Positions 1-9,354 of a DNA stretch of 64,000 bases are shown here, one piece after another; position 1 is the stretch's first letter; every line of letters starts with the position of its first letter. Source of the DNA: Streptomyces sp. NBC_01275 (lineage in GTDB: Bacteria; Actinomycetota; Actinomycetes; Streptomycetales; Streptomycetaceae); contig NZ_JAPEOZ010000001.1 of assembly GCF_026340655.1 (NCBI RefSeq), positions 8,742,001 to 8,806,000 on the forward strand. Direction: 5' to 3'. Under the pieces are notes generated by a model. That model worked only from the letters and a program-made list of their open reading frames with translations. It had not been told where the DNA came from and did no database searches. The translations under genes and the position numbers were made by a program.

Positions 1-339
1 GAACTGCCAGCCCATCAACAGGGCCAGGATCACGCCGAGTTCGATCACCAGGTTGGTGGAGGCGATCTCGAAGGCCATCGCCGCCGTGAAGTCCGCGCCC
101 TTGCGGAAGAGGGAGCGCGCGAGGGCCACGGCCGCGTAGGAGCAGGAGGACGAGGCCGCGCCGAGCCCGGCGGACACGGCGAGGGTACGTGGCCGGTCGT
201 CGCCGAGCAGCCGTACGACCGTGGAGCGGCGCACCACTGCCTGCACGACGGCGGAGAGCGTGAAGCCGAGGATCAGCGCCCAGGTGACCTCCCAGGTCAT
301 CGACCCGGCAATGGACAACGCGTGCCCGATCGCCTCCAT
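1..339 (-). CDS. Permease, DUF318/ArsP_1-like (3' part outside window)
   Basis: N-terminal 113 codons of a membrane permease that reads off the left edge. The start ATG at 339 is preceded by AAGGGGTGG. A first hydrophobic segment (about residues 14-34) is followed by a Ser/Cys-rich stretch, SSSCSYAAVALARSL, and then FEIASTNLVIELGV, the conserved core I associate with predicted permeases of the DUF318 (UPF0718/ArsP_1) family. These are multi-pass inner-membrane proteins with poorly defined substrates; some members act in organoarsenical efflux. A palindromic TACCCC/GGGGTA site lies 45 bases upstream, so metal- or sulfur-responsive control is plausible. Family moderately sure; substrate unknown. 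Confidence 0.75.
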   Translation of the reverse strand, partial: MEAIGHALSIAGSMTWEVTWALILGFTLSAVVQAVVRRSTVVRLLGDDRPRTLAVSAGLGAASSSCSYAAVALARSLFRKGADFTAAMAFEIASTNLVIELGVILALLMGWQF

Positions 340-383
340 GGACCCACCCCTTCCCGAGGTGTTTCTGGTGTCGGCTGAGACCC

Positions 384-398
384 TACCCCTAGGGGGTA
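384..398. promoter_or_regulatory. CsoR/CstR-like palindromic operator
   Basis: TACCCCTAGGGGGTA is a near-perfect palindrome upstream of the permease gene. TACCCC/GGGGTA half-sites are typical of operators bound by the CsoR/RcnR/CstR repressor family (copper, nickel or persulfide sensing). No cognate repressor gene is in the window. Bases 405-573 to its right hold nothing I can identify. Confidence 0.5.
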
Positions 399-573
399 TA
401 TCTTGTGGGTCCTCGGCGTGCCTGCGCTTGAGGGGGAAGGCACTCACAGGGACTGAAGTGCCGGCCTGCCGAGTGAGTCGGTCATGGGTGCAGGCCGGGA
501 ACGTCTCCTCCCGTGCCGGTGCCGGCGGATGCTTCAGCCGCCGGAGGGCCCTGGCGCGATGATCGACAGCCAG

Positions 574-1404
574 TCAGAGCGCCGCAGCCAGCATCTGGTC
601 CATCGACGGACCCGACATCTGCAGACCCGGCAGCAGCCAGTCCTGGAACGGGGCGAGCACGGCCAGCACGAGGAGGGCGACGCCCACCGCCCAGCTGAGC
701 CAGGGGCCGCCCCGCCACAGCTTCTCCAGGAAGATCACCGCCGCCAGCCCCGCCATCGCCGCCACGTTCATGACCCCGAGCGGGATCAGGACGATCATCA
801 GCCCCCAGCAGCAGCCGACGCAGTAGAGCCCGTGGTGCGCGCCCACCCGCAGATCCTTCGCCCACGGCCGGAACCGCGCGTACCGCAACAGCTGGAACAT
901 CGGGCTGCGGCAGTGCCGCAGACAGACCCGCTTCAGCGGCCCGAACTGCTGGACTCCCGCCAGCAGGAACGCGCCCGCGCCGATCCAGCGCCCCGACTCG
1001 GGGTGGGTGTCGACCAGGTGCCCCGTCGCCGCCAGGGCCCCGTACACCAGCAGTCCGAACCCGGCCCAGGCCAGCAGATAGCCGCCGACGAATTCGGTGA
1101 GGCGCAGCGCACGGACACGGCCCGCGGTGCTGCGGTTGATCGCCTGTACCCAGGTGAGAGCCACGGGCGCCAGCGACGGCAGCATCATCGCCGCCATCAT
1201 GACCACCCACAGGAGCAGGAAGAGCGGGAGCGCCAGACCCATGGTGCCCGGCTCCATCCCCATGTCGCGGGACTGCGCGGCCGTGAGCACCCACGCCAGA
1301 GCGGCGATCAGGGTCAGAAGAAGCCAGCCGAGGGCCAGATCACGCCTCGGCAGCAGGACCCCAGGCCGGGTGGGCTCCGGCGGGGCGAGCCGGAGATGCG
1401 GCAC
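574..1404 (-). CDS. DUF2182 integral membrane protein
   Basis: A 276-residue multi-pass membrane protein. I chose the GTG at 1404 because TTGGGAGG lies just upstream; a longer in-frame start at 1452 has no such site. Hydrophobic spans follow a Pro/Arg-rich N-terminus, with the MMAAMMLPSLAP motif near residues 70-82 and a Cys/His cluster (HHGLYCVGCCWG) near residue 190, both characteristic of DUF2182 (predicted metal-binding membrane protein). DUF2182 genes commonly neighbour DUF1326 genes, as here (divergent at 1715), so the two products may work together. Biochemical role unknown. No ECF41-type promoter upstream. Confidence 0.8.
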   Translation of the reverse strand: MPHLRLAPPEPTRPGVLLPRRDLALGWLLLTLIAALAWVLTAAQSRDMGMEPGTMGLALPLFLLLWVVMMAAMMLPSLAPVALTWVQAINRSTAGRVRALRLTEFVGGYLLAWAGFGLLVYGALAATGHLVDTHPESGRWIGAGAFLLAGVQQFGPLKRVCLRHCRSPMFQLLRYARFRPWAKDLRVGAHHGLYCVGCCWGLMIVLIPLGVMNVAAMAGLAAVIFLEKLWRGGPWLSWAVGVALLVLAVLAPFQDWLLPGLQMSGPSMDQMLAAAL

Positions 1405-1714
1405 GGCATGCCTCCCAAGGACGCCCGCCGCTTCGGGGGCCGCGATGAGCACTCCGAAGACATCTCCAGCAGATCACAGAACCGCCGGCCTCAAAAGCGG
1501 AGGACCGGGACCCGGGCGGCAGCCCTCATGACAGTGACCGGGCCCACCCGGTGCGTCGACGACCGCGACGGAGGTCGCCCCAGGGCGACGTATGCGTGCC
1601 GGCGTCCCCATCAGTCCCTCCCGGTTCCCCTCGCCTCCGAAGGCCGCTTCGCTTTCGCGTCGGCGAGGAGCACCCTGGAAGTGACACCGCTCCGTACCGG
1701 AGAGGAGGAGCGAG

Positions 1715-2371
1715 ATGGCTGAGCAGACCACCAGCAGCCCGCCCTGGCGCGTGGTCGGCGACTGGTTCGACACCTGCAAGTGCGCCATACCCTGCCCGTG
1801 CACATTCGCCCAGCCCCCGTCCGAGGGCGATTGCGAGGGCGTGCTTGCCTGGCACATACGCGAGGGACAGTTCGGGGATGTCCGGCTCGACGATCTGAAT
1901 GTCCTGATGCTCGCGTCCTTCACCGGCAACGTGTGGACCGGCGAGCACACGGACCCGTATGCCGCCGTCTTCGTCGACGAGCGCGCCGACGACCAGCAGC
2001 GCGCCGCACTCGGCGCGATCTTCGGCGGGGAGGCCGGTGGCTGGCCACAGCAGTTCGTCGAGGTCTTCGGACCCGAGATGCGCGGCATGGACGTCGCTCC
2101 GATCACCGTCGAGGTCGACGAGGACCTGGGGGCGTGGCGCGCTGAGATTCCCGGCCGGGTGACCGCCCGGGCCGAGGCCCTCACCGGTCCCACCACAGCC
2201 GAGGGGGCACGGGTCCAGGTCCACAACGCCCCCGGTGCCGAGGTCGGCCCGGGACAGATTGCCACCTGGGGCCGGTCCACCACCGATCAGGCCGACGCCT
2301 TCGGCTTCAGCTGGAGCCGCAGCGGCAAGTCCAGCAAGTACTTCCCCTTCGATTGGAGCGGCCCCGACTGA
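1715..2371 (+). CDS. DUF1326 domain protein
   Basis: A 218-residue soluble protein with no signal peptide and a strong Shine-Dalgarno (GGAGAGGAGGAG). Near the N-terminus sits CKCAIPCPC, a dense cysteine cluster typical of DUF1326 and suggestive of metal binding. The rest is acidic and ends near KSSKYFPFDW, also conserved in the family. Divergently paired with the DUF2182 membrane gene, which suggests a two-part membrane/cytosol system of unknown function. No TGTCACA-type promoter was found in the 310-bp divergent region. Confidence 0.8.
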   Translation: MAEQTTSSPPWRVVGDWFDTCKCAIPCPCTFAQPPSEGDCEGVLAWHIREGQFGDVRLDDLNVLMLASFTGNVWTGEHTDPYAAVFVDERADDQQRAALGAIFGGEAGGWPQQFVEVFGPEMRGMDVAPITVEVDEDLGAWRAEIPGRVTARAEALTGPTTAEGARVQVHNAPGAEVGPGQIATWGRSTTDQADAFGFSWSRSGKSSKYFPFDWSGPD

Positions 2372-2409
2372 CGCGCGACCGGTCGGCGCTCCGGGCGGTC
2401 GGTCATCAG

Positions 2410-2520
2410 CTCAAGGTCACGCTGGACGAAGACTTCACTGGCCCACGGATCTGCGCGGCCGTCGTGGACCGGCTCACCTTCGGCGGCGACATCATCGGGA
2501 CCGGCACCGACTCCTGGCGC
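2410..2520 (+). pseudogene. IstB-like C-terminal fragment (IS21-family helper)
   Basis: The reading frame here gives ...AAVVDRLTFGGDIIGTGTDSW..., which resembles the C-terminal end of some IstB-type ATP-binding transposition helpers. The N-terminal AAA domain is absent and the fragment is squeezed between DUF1326 and the phosphoesterase. A relic of an IS21-like element; identification from memory of the family tail only. Confidence 0.45.
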
Positions 2521-2557
2521 CTTGCAGCTCCCAGCGGATGTGCCGGCCCGTGCACTG

Positions 2558-3778
2558 CTACGGCGAGGTGGGCGGGTGCGGGGAGCGGAGTACGAGCAGG
2601 GTGATCTCGCTGGGGGCGAAGACGCGGAACGGCGGGCCCCAGAAGCCGGTGCCGCGGCTGGTGTAGAGGAGGGTGCGGGGGCCGTGGTGGCTGAGGCCGG
2701 CGAGGGCGGGCTGGTCGATGCGGACGAGGTGGTGGAAGGGCCAGATCTGGCCGCCGTGGGTGTGGCCGGAGAGCTGGAGATCGATGCCGGCTGCTGCTGC
2801 CCGGTCGATGAACTTGGGCTGGTGTGCCAGGAGCAGGACGGGTAGGTCGGGGTCGGCGCCGTTCAAGGCTCCGGCGAGGTGGGCGCGGTGGCCGGCCAGG
2901 CCGGAGGACTCGGCGGTGACGTCGTCCACGCCGGCGACCACGAGGGTGTCGCCACCGCGTTCGAGCAGCAGATGGCGGTTGCGCAGCGGCTTCCAGCCCA
3001 GCTCGTCCATCAGGTCGACCCAGCCCTGGGCCTCGCTGTAGTACTCGTGGTTGCCCGTGACGTAGACACGGGCCCGAGTCGCCTGCACGGTACCGAGTGG
3101 GGCGGCCTGGGCGCGGCGGCGTTCGGCCGTGCCGTCCGCGATGTCGCCGGTGTGGCAGACCAGGTCGGCTTCCAGGGTGTTCACCGTCTCGCACACCCGT
3201 GCCGACCAGCGGGCGCGATCCAGCGGACCGTAGTGGGTGTCGGTGATGAGAACGACGCGGATGCCGTCCAACCCGGCGCCCAGGCGCGGGAGTTGCACGT
3301 CGAGTCGGCGCACGCGTGGCACACGGCGGGCCTCGGCGGACCCCCAGGCGAGCAGTACGGCGGTCACGCCGAGGACGGCCCACGTGACGATCCGGGCCCG
3401 GCCCTGACCGTCCTCGACGCCGGCCACGGTCAGGGCGAGCCGCAACAGGACGCCGAGCAGAACGGACCAGGTGAACAGGACCCAGCTGGCGCCCAGCAGG
3501 GTGTCACCGAAGATCGCAGCCCGGTCCTGGTGGCGCCGGCCGTGGCCGCGCACCATCGCCAGCGGCATACCGATGAGGCCGAGGGCGAACAGGGCGGCGC
3601 CGGCGAGCGTGACGGGCAGCGGCCAGTGCTGGCCGGTGTACAGGAGCACCCAGCAGGGCACGGCCCACAGCAGGACGGGGGCGATCAGGGGGATGTAGCG
3701 CATCAGGCGGTTCAGTCGGCTCTGCTGCGTCGCTCGCGCTTCGCCGTCGACGGGTCGGGTGTCGCTGGTGTCGGTCAC
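2558..3778 (-). CDS. Membrane-anchored metallophosphoesterase
   Basis: A 406-residue protein from GTG 3778, chosen over an upstream ATG at 3844 because GGGAGGGGAAG precedes it. The N-terminal half has about four hydrophobic helices. The C-terminal half is a calcineurin-like phosphoesterase with the expected metal ligands: DTHYG, GDIADG, GNHEYY, then a later His and SGHTHGGQ. This is the YkuE/YaeI-like layout of membrane-attached phosphoesterases; some family members cleave lipid pyrophosphates. The nearest promoter is an ECF41-type site at 4159-4185 pointing at it across a 380-base leader, so inclusion in that regulon is possible but unproven. Confidence 0.85.
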   Translation of the reverse strand: MTDTSDTRPVDGEARATQQSRLNRLMRYIPLIAPVLLWAVPCWVLLYTGQHWPLPVTLAGAALFALGLIGMPLAMVRGHGRRHQDRAAIFGDTLLGASWVLFTWSVLLGVLLRLALTVAGVEDGQGRARIVTWAVLGVTAVLLAWGSAEARRVPRVRRLDVQLPRLGAGLDGIRVVLITDTHYGPLDRARWSARVCETVNTLEADLVCHTGDIADGTAERRRAQAAPLGTVQATRARVYVTGNHEYYSEAQGWVDLMDELGWKPLRNRHLLLERGGDTLVVAGVDDVTAESSGLAGHRAHLAGALNGADPDLPVLLLAHQPKFIDRAAAAGIDLQLSGHTHGGQIWPFHHLVRIDQPALAGLSHHGPRTLLYTSRGTGFWGPPFRVFAPSEITLLVLRSPHPPTSP

Positions 3779-3784
3779 GCTTCC

Positions 3785-4158
3785 CCTCCCTGACCAGGCT
3801 GCCGTCTCGCGCACTGTATCCGGTCGCCCTCGGGCCGGCCGCACCGGCGTTCACGAGCGCGGCCCCCTTGGGGCGAAGGGTTCTCTGCGGGATGGCAAGG
3901 CTCCACCGCGGACACCGCCCGTGTGCTCCGCCGATGAGACAGAGATTCATGTCGCGATTCCTTGGCGTTGGGTTGTCGTCCGGGATGCGGAATCGGGGGT
4001 CGGCCGGGCTGCGTCGACGGTCGCGGTCGGCGGGGACCACGGCCTCAGCGGTCAGCTTGAACTGCTGGTAGAGGCCCTTGTGGTAGGCGGCGGCGTCGAA
4101 GTACTGCGCTGCGCTGGGCTGATGTAGCGGCACCGAATCGGATTGGTTTCCCAACCAG
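3785..4158 (-). other. Long untranslated stretch or gene remnant below an ECF41-type promoter
   Basis: About 375 bases separate the promoter at 4159-4185 from the phosphoesterase start. A minus-strand frame from about 4135 reads plausibly protein-like for 60 codons (QYFDAAAYHKGLYQQFK and onward) and then loses character. I do not recognise it. Given the many decayed genes here it may be the 5' remnant of a lost target gene, with the phosphoesterase now transcribed by read-through. Confidence 0.3.
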
Positions 4159-4185
4159 GACCGGGCTGCCACACAATGTGTGACA
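4159..4185 (-). promoter_or_regulatory. ECF41-type promoter (P1)
   Basis: On the minus strand TGTCACA (4185-4179), 16-nt spacer, GGTC (4162-4159). Points left toward the phosphoesterase gene at 3778 or a remnant in between. Confidence 0.75.
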
Positions 4186-4312
4186 CCGTTGGTATGGCGT
4201 GTCTGACGAAGCCGTCATCGGACGCCAACAACGCCCTTGGTGCCGGACCGGCGCCCGCCGTTCGGAAGGCTCAGCAGGTGGCGACCGGGCTGTAACAGAC
4301 GCAGCGATTTGC

Positions 4313-4345
4313 CGGTGCCGTCCGGTGCCGTCCGGTGCCGTCCGG
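4313..4345. repeat. Short tandem repeat of TGCCGTCCGG
   Basis: Three perfect 10-bp copies plus a partial one, immediately after the stop of the DUF5134-like gene. No function evident. Confidence 0.8.
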
Positions 4346-4347
4346 TG

Positions 4348-4905
4348 TCAGTGGTGCATGAGCAGCATGATGGCCGTGCCCATGGCCGTCGACCCGTGCC
4401 AGAAGCGGTCGCAAGGGCCGCCGATGCCGATGGAGACGCCCACGTCGCCCGAGGCTCCGCGCAGTCTGGGCATGTCCCGGGTCAGCGACCGGAGAGCGTA
4501 GGTCAGAAGACAGAGCGTCAGCACGCCGGTGATCGCGTCGCCGGTCCGCGCGTCCGTGACGCCGCCATGCCTCACCGGCATCCACGCCATGGCGACCATG
4601 CCGACCGCGTAGGGCGACCTCCGCACGAGGCCGACCAGTCTGGGGCCACGGCGGCTCAGGACCGAGGTCAACGGGAACCACAGTGCCACGGTGGCGAAGA
4701 AGACCGTCTGCCCCGGCGGCGGCACTTCGCTGACCCGGTGCCACGGCATCACCGCCATGACCGACGCCATGACGGTGTGCAGGAGCTGGTCGCCTCGTTC
4801 GCGCCGCCCGAAGCCTCGTGGCAGCACGACCTGCCGCAGCGCGTAGACGGCCGAGGCCGCGAACAGCGCTGTCAGCATGCCGTACACGACATCAGTGGCG
4901 CTCAT
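4348..4905 (-). CDS. DUF5134-like membrane protein
   Basis: A 185-residue protein with about five hydrophobic segments, an N-terminus of MSATDVVYGMLTALF and paired His/Met residues (MAVMPW, VRHG, LLMHH) as in the Streptomyces DUF5134 family. It lies 73 bases downstream of the cupin gene on the same strand and has no promoter of its own, so it is probably co-transcribed from P2. A shortened copy with the same two ends lies at 51142. Function unknown. Confidence 0.7.
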   Translation of the reverse strand: MSATDVVYGMLTALFAASAVYALRQVVLPRGFGRRERGDQLLHTVMASVMAVMPWHRVSEVPPPGQTVFFATVALWFPLTSVLSRRGPRLVGLVRRSPYAVGMVAMAWMPVRHGGVTDARTGDAITGVLTLCLLTYALRSLTRDMPRLRGASGDVGVSIGIGGPCDRFWHGSTAMGTAIMLLMHH

Positions 4906-4978
4906 GCCTCACCGAGTTCTCCCACGGAGCGGACAGTCCTCGTTCGCAACCGCCTTGTACGGGGCCGGCAGTGGACAG

Positions 4979-5422
4979 TCAGTCGGTGGGGCGCGGGGCG
5001 CGGAGATGGGCCCGCTGGGCCAGTTCCTCCTCCGCGACCAGTTCGAGCATGGGCTTGCCCGGCGCGCACAGCATCGTCACGACGAACCGGGTGCGCGCGT
5101 CGGGCAGCGCGTTGCCGTCCTGGTAGTGGATCGCGTCGCCGCCGGGCTCCCAGAACGTCCCGCCCGTCTCGATCACGCGCTCGGGCTCGCCCTCGAGCTC
5201 GAAACGGACGGCTCCCTCGACGACGTAACCGAACGCCGGCCCCGAGTGGCGGTGGGGCGGGCTTCCCGGGTCTCCGGGCTCCCACTCGACGAAAATGGTC
5301 ATCGCCGACGCGCCCTCGGGGACGGTGAGCGGTGCGGTGTCCTGCAGCATCTTCGCTGCCGTTTTCCATCCCTCCGAGTGGGTCTGCGGTCCGGTCCCCT
5401 GCGTCGCGTCCGTGTCCGACAT
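4979..5422 (-). CDS. Small cupin-domain protein
   Basis: A 147-residue single-domain cupin with motif 1 (HRHSGPAFGYVVEG, then E) near residues 57-75 and a second motif around WEPGGDAIHY. The His ligands support a metal-binding jelly roll, likely an enzyme or sensor for a small molecule. GGGAGG precedes the ATG. First gene after P2, which is divergent from the epimerase promoter P3; the DUF5134-like gene follows. A miniature copy lacking the cupin core is at 27227. Substrate cannot be inferred. Confidence 0.85.
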   Translation of the reverse strand: MSDTDATQGTGPQTHSEGWKTAAKMLQDTAPLTVPEGASAMTIFVEWEPGDPGSPPHRHSGPAFGYVVEGAVRFELEGEPERVIETGGTFWEPGGDAIHYQDGNALPDARTRFVVTMLCAPGKPMLELVAEEELAQRAHLRAPRPTD

Positions 5423-5477
5423 GGGTCGGCCTCCCTTGGATTCACCCGGCCATGGCCGCCATGGCCGTCATGGTGAT

Positions 5478-5504
5478 GACCGGGCTCCGCACGGATCTGT
5501 GACA
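5478..5504 (-). promoter_or_regulatory. ECF41-type promoter (P2)
   Basis: Minus strand TGTCACA (5504-5498), 16-nt spacer, GGTC (5481-5478). Drives the cupin-DUF5134 operon; 16 bases from the divergent P3. Confidence 0.85.
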
Positions 5505-5520
5505 TCCGCGGCCACATCAG

Positions 5521-5547
5521 TGTCACAACATTGGGGTGGGTCCTGTC
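5521..5547 (+). promoter_or_regulatory. ECF41-type promoter (P3)
   Basis: TGTCACA (5521-5527), 16-nt spacer, TGTC (5544-5547) followed by CTA. Drives epimerase 5633 and the aceE-like gene. Confidence 0.85.
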
Positions 5548-5632
5548 CTAGATGGTGTGAGGGACTTACGTCGCCGCGGCCTCACGAAGCCATCCGAGGG
5601 ATCGTCGACCCCTCGACAGGAAGGGGCCCGAA

Positions 5633-6373
5633 ATGCGAGTCGTTGTAGCAGGAGCCACCGGTCTGATCGGTTCCAGGACGGTCGCCAGGCTCCGGGACCA
5701 CGGTGTGGAGGTCGTGCGCCTATCGCGCCACGACGGCGTCGACGTCACGACCGGAAAGGGCCTCACCGAGGCCATACGCGGCACCGACGTGGTGGTGGAC
5801 GTCACCGACGCGCCCTCCCGCGGGGAGCTGGAGAGCCTGGAGTTCTTCGGCACGGCGACCCGCAACCTGTTGGAGACAGCGGCGGAGGCGGGCGCAGAAC
5901 ATCACGTGGTCCTGTCCATCGTGGGGGCCGAACGTCTGCAGGCGGGTTACTTCCGTGCGAAGGCACTGCAGGAGGAACAGGTGCGGCGCTCGCCCATGCC
6001 CTACTCCATCGTGCGTACGACGCCGGTTTTCGAGTCGGTGGAGTACATGGCGCGCGCGGCGACGTACGGAGACGCCGTCCATGTCGCGCCCGTACTGATC
6101 CGCCCCGTGTCGGCCGACGACGTCGCCGCCGAGATCGCCCATGTCGCCGTGGGAGTACCGCTGTTCGGTGTTCTGGAGGTCGCCGGTCCGGAGGAGCACC
6201 GCCTCGACGACCTCACCGCGAAGCTGCTGGCCGCGCGCGGCTACCTGTGGGACGTGGTCTCCGACGCCCACACCCCCTTCTTCGGCGCGATGCTCGGGCA
6301 GCGGGCGCTGCAGCCCGGGGCTGACGCCCACCTGGGGCACGAAACCTTCTCCGAGTGGCTCGCGCGGCGATGA
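5633..6373 (+). CDS. NmrA-like NAD(P)-binding epimerase/reductase (block A copy)
   Basis: A 246-residue atypical short-chain dehydrogenase. The N-terminus VVVAGATGLIGSRTV is a Rossmann dinucleotide-binding loop. The motif HHVVLSIVGAERLQAGYF and the downstream YFRAKALQEE take the place of the usual Tyr-x3-Lys site, as in NmrA/SDR_a5 proteins that sense or oxidise with NAD(P). NAD-dependent epimerases of this kind are one of the three classic ECF41 target types, and P3 lies 86 bases upstream. The aceE-like gene follows at 95 bases. A same-length paralogue at 50189 occupies the matching position in block B. Confidence 0.88.
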   Translation: MRVVVAGATGLIGSRTVARLRDHGVEVVRLSRHDGVDVTTGKGLTEAIRGTDVVVDVTDAPSRGELESLEFFGTATRNLLETAAEAGAEHHVVLSIVGAERLQAGYFRAKALQEEQVRRSPMPYSIVRTTPVFESVEYMARAATYGDAVHVAPVLIRPVSADDVAAEIAHVAVGVPLFGVLEVAGPEEHRLDDLTAKLLAARGYLWDVVSDAHTPFFGAMLGQRALQPGADAHLGHETFSEWLARR

Positions 6374-6468
6374 CGTCGGCGGCCCCCAGACGTCTCCTCC
6401 GCCCCACGCCCCACGCCCCACGACTTACGCCCGCCGCCCGCCGCCCGACGCCCTGACAGGAAACGGCC

Positions 6469-9132
6469 ATGAGTGAGCTCGACCAACTACCCGACCAGGA
6501 CACCGAGGAGACCGCCGAATGGCAGGCGTCACTCGACGCCGTCGTGCGGAACGCGGGGCCGGATCGAGCCGTGTACCTGCTGCGGCGGGTGCACGAGTTC
6601 GCGGCCCGGTCCGGCGTGTCCCTGCCCGGGCTCCTGTCCTCCGACTACATCAACACCGTCCCCGCGTCGGCCCAGCCGGCCTATCCCGGTGACCTCGCCA
6701 TGGAGTCCAGGATCACCGCCCTGAACCGGTGGAACGCGGCGGCGATGGTGACCCGCGGCGCCCGGTTCGGGCTCGGCGGCCACATATCCACCTATGCCTC
6801 GGCGGCCTGGCTGTACGAGATCGGGTTCCACCACTTCTTCCAGGGCAAGGACGGCGGGGGAGGCTCGGGCGACCAGCTGTACTTCCAGGGGCATGCCTCG
6901 CCGGGCATCTACGCCCGTGTGTTCCTCGAAGGGCGCCTGAGCGAGGCGCAGTTGGACGGTTTCCGGCGGGAGGCCGACGGTCATGGACTGCCGTCCTACC
7001 CGCACCCCCGACGGCTGCCGTGGTTGTGGGAGTTCCCGACCGTGTCCATGGGGCTCGGCCCGCTCGCCGCCATCCACCAGGCCCGGTTCAACCGGTATCT
7101 GCACGCCCGTGGCATCAAGGACACCTCCGCATCGCGCGTGTGGGCCTTCCTCGGGGACGGCGAGACGGACGAGCCGGAATCGACGGCCGCGCTGGCGCTC
7201 GCCGCCCGGGAACAGCTCGACAACCTCACCTTCGTCGTCAACTGCAACCTCCAGCGCCTGGACGGGCCCGTGCGACCGAACTCCAAGATCGTGCAGGAAC
7301 TGGAGGCCAGGTTCCGCGGAGCGGGCTGGAACGTGGTCAAGTCCCTCTGGGGCGAGGCCTGGGACCCCGTCCTGGGGCAGGACACCACCGGCGCCCTGGT
7401 CCACCGCCTCGGTGAGGTGCCCGACGCCCAGCTGCAGACGTACGCTGCCCGGGACGCCACGTACATCCGCGAACACTTCTTCACGGGCGACGCGCTCTCC
7501 GGTCTCGCCGCCGGGCTGAGCGACAGCCGGCTGACCGAACTGTTCGGCAGTTCCCGGGGCGGGCACGAACCGCTCAAGGTCTACGCCGCCTACCGGGCGG
7601 CCGTCGAGCACCGGGGCGCGCCGACGGTCGTCCTCGCCCAGACGGTGAAGGGGCACACGCTCGGCTCGGCCTTCGCGTCGCGCAACGCCAACCACCAGAT
7701 GAAGAAGCTGACCATGAAGCAGTTCCGCGAGATGCGTGATCTGCTCGAACTCCCCATCCCCGACAGCGCGTTGAGCGGCGACCTGGTGCCGTACCGGCAC
7801 CCGGGCGAGAACTCGGAGGAGGTGCGGTACCTGCGCGAGCGGCGGGCGGCGCTGGGCGGCCCCGTCCCGGTGCGCAGGGTGGTCGCGAAACCGCTGAGGC
7901 AGCCGCCGGCCCGCCCGTTCGAAGCCCTGGAGAGGGGCTTCGGCCATCAGGAGGTGGCCACCACCATGGCCCTGGTCCGCCTGGTCAAGGACCTGATGCG
8001 GGATGAGGAGACGGGACGGCGCTGGGTGCCGATCATCCCGGACGAGGCCCGCACGTTCGGCATGGAGTCCCTGTTCCCGACGGCCGGGATCTATTCGCCG
8101 GACGGCCAGACCTACGAACCGGTCGACGCTGAGCAGCTGCTGTACTACAGGGAAGCAAAGAACGGCCAGTTGATCGACGAAGGCATCACCGAAGCCGGTT
8201 CCATGGCCGAGTTCACCGCCGCGGCGACCTCGTACGCCACCCACGGTGAACCCATGATCCCGTTCTACATCTTCTACGCCATGTTCGGTTTCCAGCGCAC
8301 CGGCGACCAGTTCTGGGCGCTCGCCGACCAGATGGGGCGCGGGTTCGTCATCGGGGCGACGGCGGGCCGTACCACGATGACGGGCGAGGGGCTTCAGCAC
8401 GCCGACGGGCATTCCCATCTGCTGGCGTCCACGAATCCGGCCGCCGTGTCCTACGACCCGGCCTTCGCGTACGAGATCGCGGTGATCGTGCGGGAGGGGC
8501 TGCGCCGTATGTACGGCGACCGGCCCGAGGACGTCTTCTACTACCTCACGGTCTACAACGAACCCAAGGAGCAGCCGGCGATGCCCGCCGGGCCCGGGGT
8601 CGAGGAAGGCATCGTGCGGGGCTTCTACCTGTTCCGGCAGGCCGAGCCCGCCGGAACAGCACCACGGATCCAGCTGCTGGCCTCCGGTACGGCCATCCAC
8701 TGGGCGCTGAACGCCCAGGAGTCGCTGCTGTCCCAGTGGGGCGTCCATGCCGACGTCTGGTCGGTGACGTCCTGGACGGAGCTGCGCCGCGACGCGCTGG
8801 ACGCCGACCGGGCGCGGCTGCGGGGCGAGGAGCGCGTCCCCTATGTGACGGCGGCGCTGGCGGACGCGCCCGGGCCGGTCCTGGCGGTCAGCGACTGGAT
8901 GCGGCAGGTGCCCGACCAGATCAGCCAGTGGGTCGGCCACGACTACTCGTCGCTGGGCACGGACGGCTTCGGGCTGTCGGACACCAGGGACGCCGTACGG
9001 CGCTACTTCCGGGTGGACGCCGAGTCGATCGTCGTCGCGGCCCTGGACAGTCTGGCACGTGCCGGCGCGATCGGTACGGAGACGGTCGTGCGGGCGCGCG
9101 ACCGGTACGGCCGGCGCGAGCGAACGTCGTGA
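6469..9132 (+). CDS. aceE: Pyruvate dehydrogenase E1, homodimeric (AceE-like)
   Basis: An 887-residue protein, full length for the homodimeric E1 family. Thiamine-pyrophosphate signature GDGETDEPE near residue 225 followed by the [11 protein letters not shown] metal-site region; central transketolase-type pyrimidine domain around residues 480-700 ([22 protein letters not shown]); C-terminal domain ending near ARDRYGRR. It decarboxylates pyruvate and would feed acetyl groups to a lipoyl E2, but no E2, E3 or lipoate gene is in the window, so it must use components encoded elsewhere or act alone. Second gene of the P3 operon. A collapsed copy lies next to the paralogous epimerase at about 49.6-50.1 kb. 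Confidence 0.9.
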   Translation: MSELDQLPDQDTEETAEWQASLDAVVRNAGPDRAVYLLRRVHEFAARSGVSLPGLLSSDYINTVPASAQPAYPGDLAMESRITALNRWNAAAMVTRGARFGLGGHISTYASAAWLYEIGFHHFFQGKDGGGGSGDQLYFQGHASPGIYARVFLEGRLSEAQLDGFRREADGHGLPSYPHPRRLPWLWEFPTVSMGLGPLAAIHQARFNRYLHARGIKDTSASRVWAFLGDGETDEPESTAALALAAREQLDNLTFVVNCNLQRLDGPVRPNSKIVQELEARFRGAGWNVVKSLWGEAWDPVLGQDTTGALVHRLGEVPDAQLQTYAARDATYIREHFFTGDALSGLAAGLSDSRLTELFGSSRGGHEPLKVYAAYRAAVEHRGAPTVVLAQTVKGHTLGSAFASRNANHQMKKLTMKQFREMRDLLELPIPDSALSGDLVPYRHPGENSEEVRYLRERRAALGGPVPVRRVVAKPLRQPPARPFEALERGFGHQEVATTMALVRLVKDLMRDEETGRRWVPIIPDEARTFGMESLFPTAGIYSPDGQTYEPVDAEQLLYYREAKNGQLIDEGITEAGSMAEFTAAATSYATHGEPMIPFYIFYAMFGFQRTGDQFWALADQMGRGFVIGATAGRTTMTGEGLQHADGHSHLLASTNPAAVSYDPAFAYEIAVIVREGLRRMYGDRPEDVFYYLTVYNEPKEQPAMPAGPGVEEGIVRGFYLFRQAEPAGTAPRIQLLASGTAIHWALNAQESLLSQWGVHADVWSVTSWTELRRDALDADRARLRGEERVPYVTAALADAPGPVLAVSDWMRQVPDQISQWVGHDYSSLGTDGFGLSDTRDAVRRYFRVDAESIVVAALDSLARAGAIGTETVVRARDRYGRRERTS

Positions 9133-9144
9133 CCTCGCCGTCGG

Positions 9145-9272
9145 TCGATTCTCCCGGATTGTGGTCGGCCTCCCGTGCGATGATGATTGCGGAACTGGAG
9201 AAGAACGGTTTCATCGCGCTGCCCGAACGGCCGGATCCTTCCGTCCTGGCTGTGCGCCTCGTACGGCCATGA
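9145..9272 (+). pseudogene. Methyltransferase C-terminal remnant
   Basis: The frame ending at the TGA 9270-9272 reads SRAMMIAELEKNGFIALPER and then SVLAVRL, matching the last 40 residues of the intact methyltransferase at 45283 (SRTKVIGELEKCGFAPLPER, SVLAVRL). The 5' part and promoter are gone. It sits where block B has its intact methyltransferase. Confidence 0.8.
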
Positions 9273-9354
9273 CATGTTCTGCCAGGTGGCGCCCCGCCCG
9301 CCGTACCATGGGCAAGCGCTTGCGAGAACGGGGTCGGAACTGAAGGCGGCACGC

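Noticed and set aside
6529-8940. An 803-codon minus-strand frame inside the aceE-like gene, and similar long antisense frames opposite the LAL genes
   Set aside because: High-GC codon bias opens antisense frames; their composition is Arg/Gly/His-rich without domains, and the plus-strand genes are clear.
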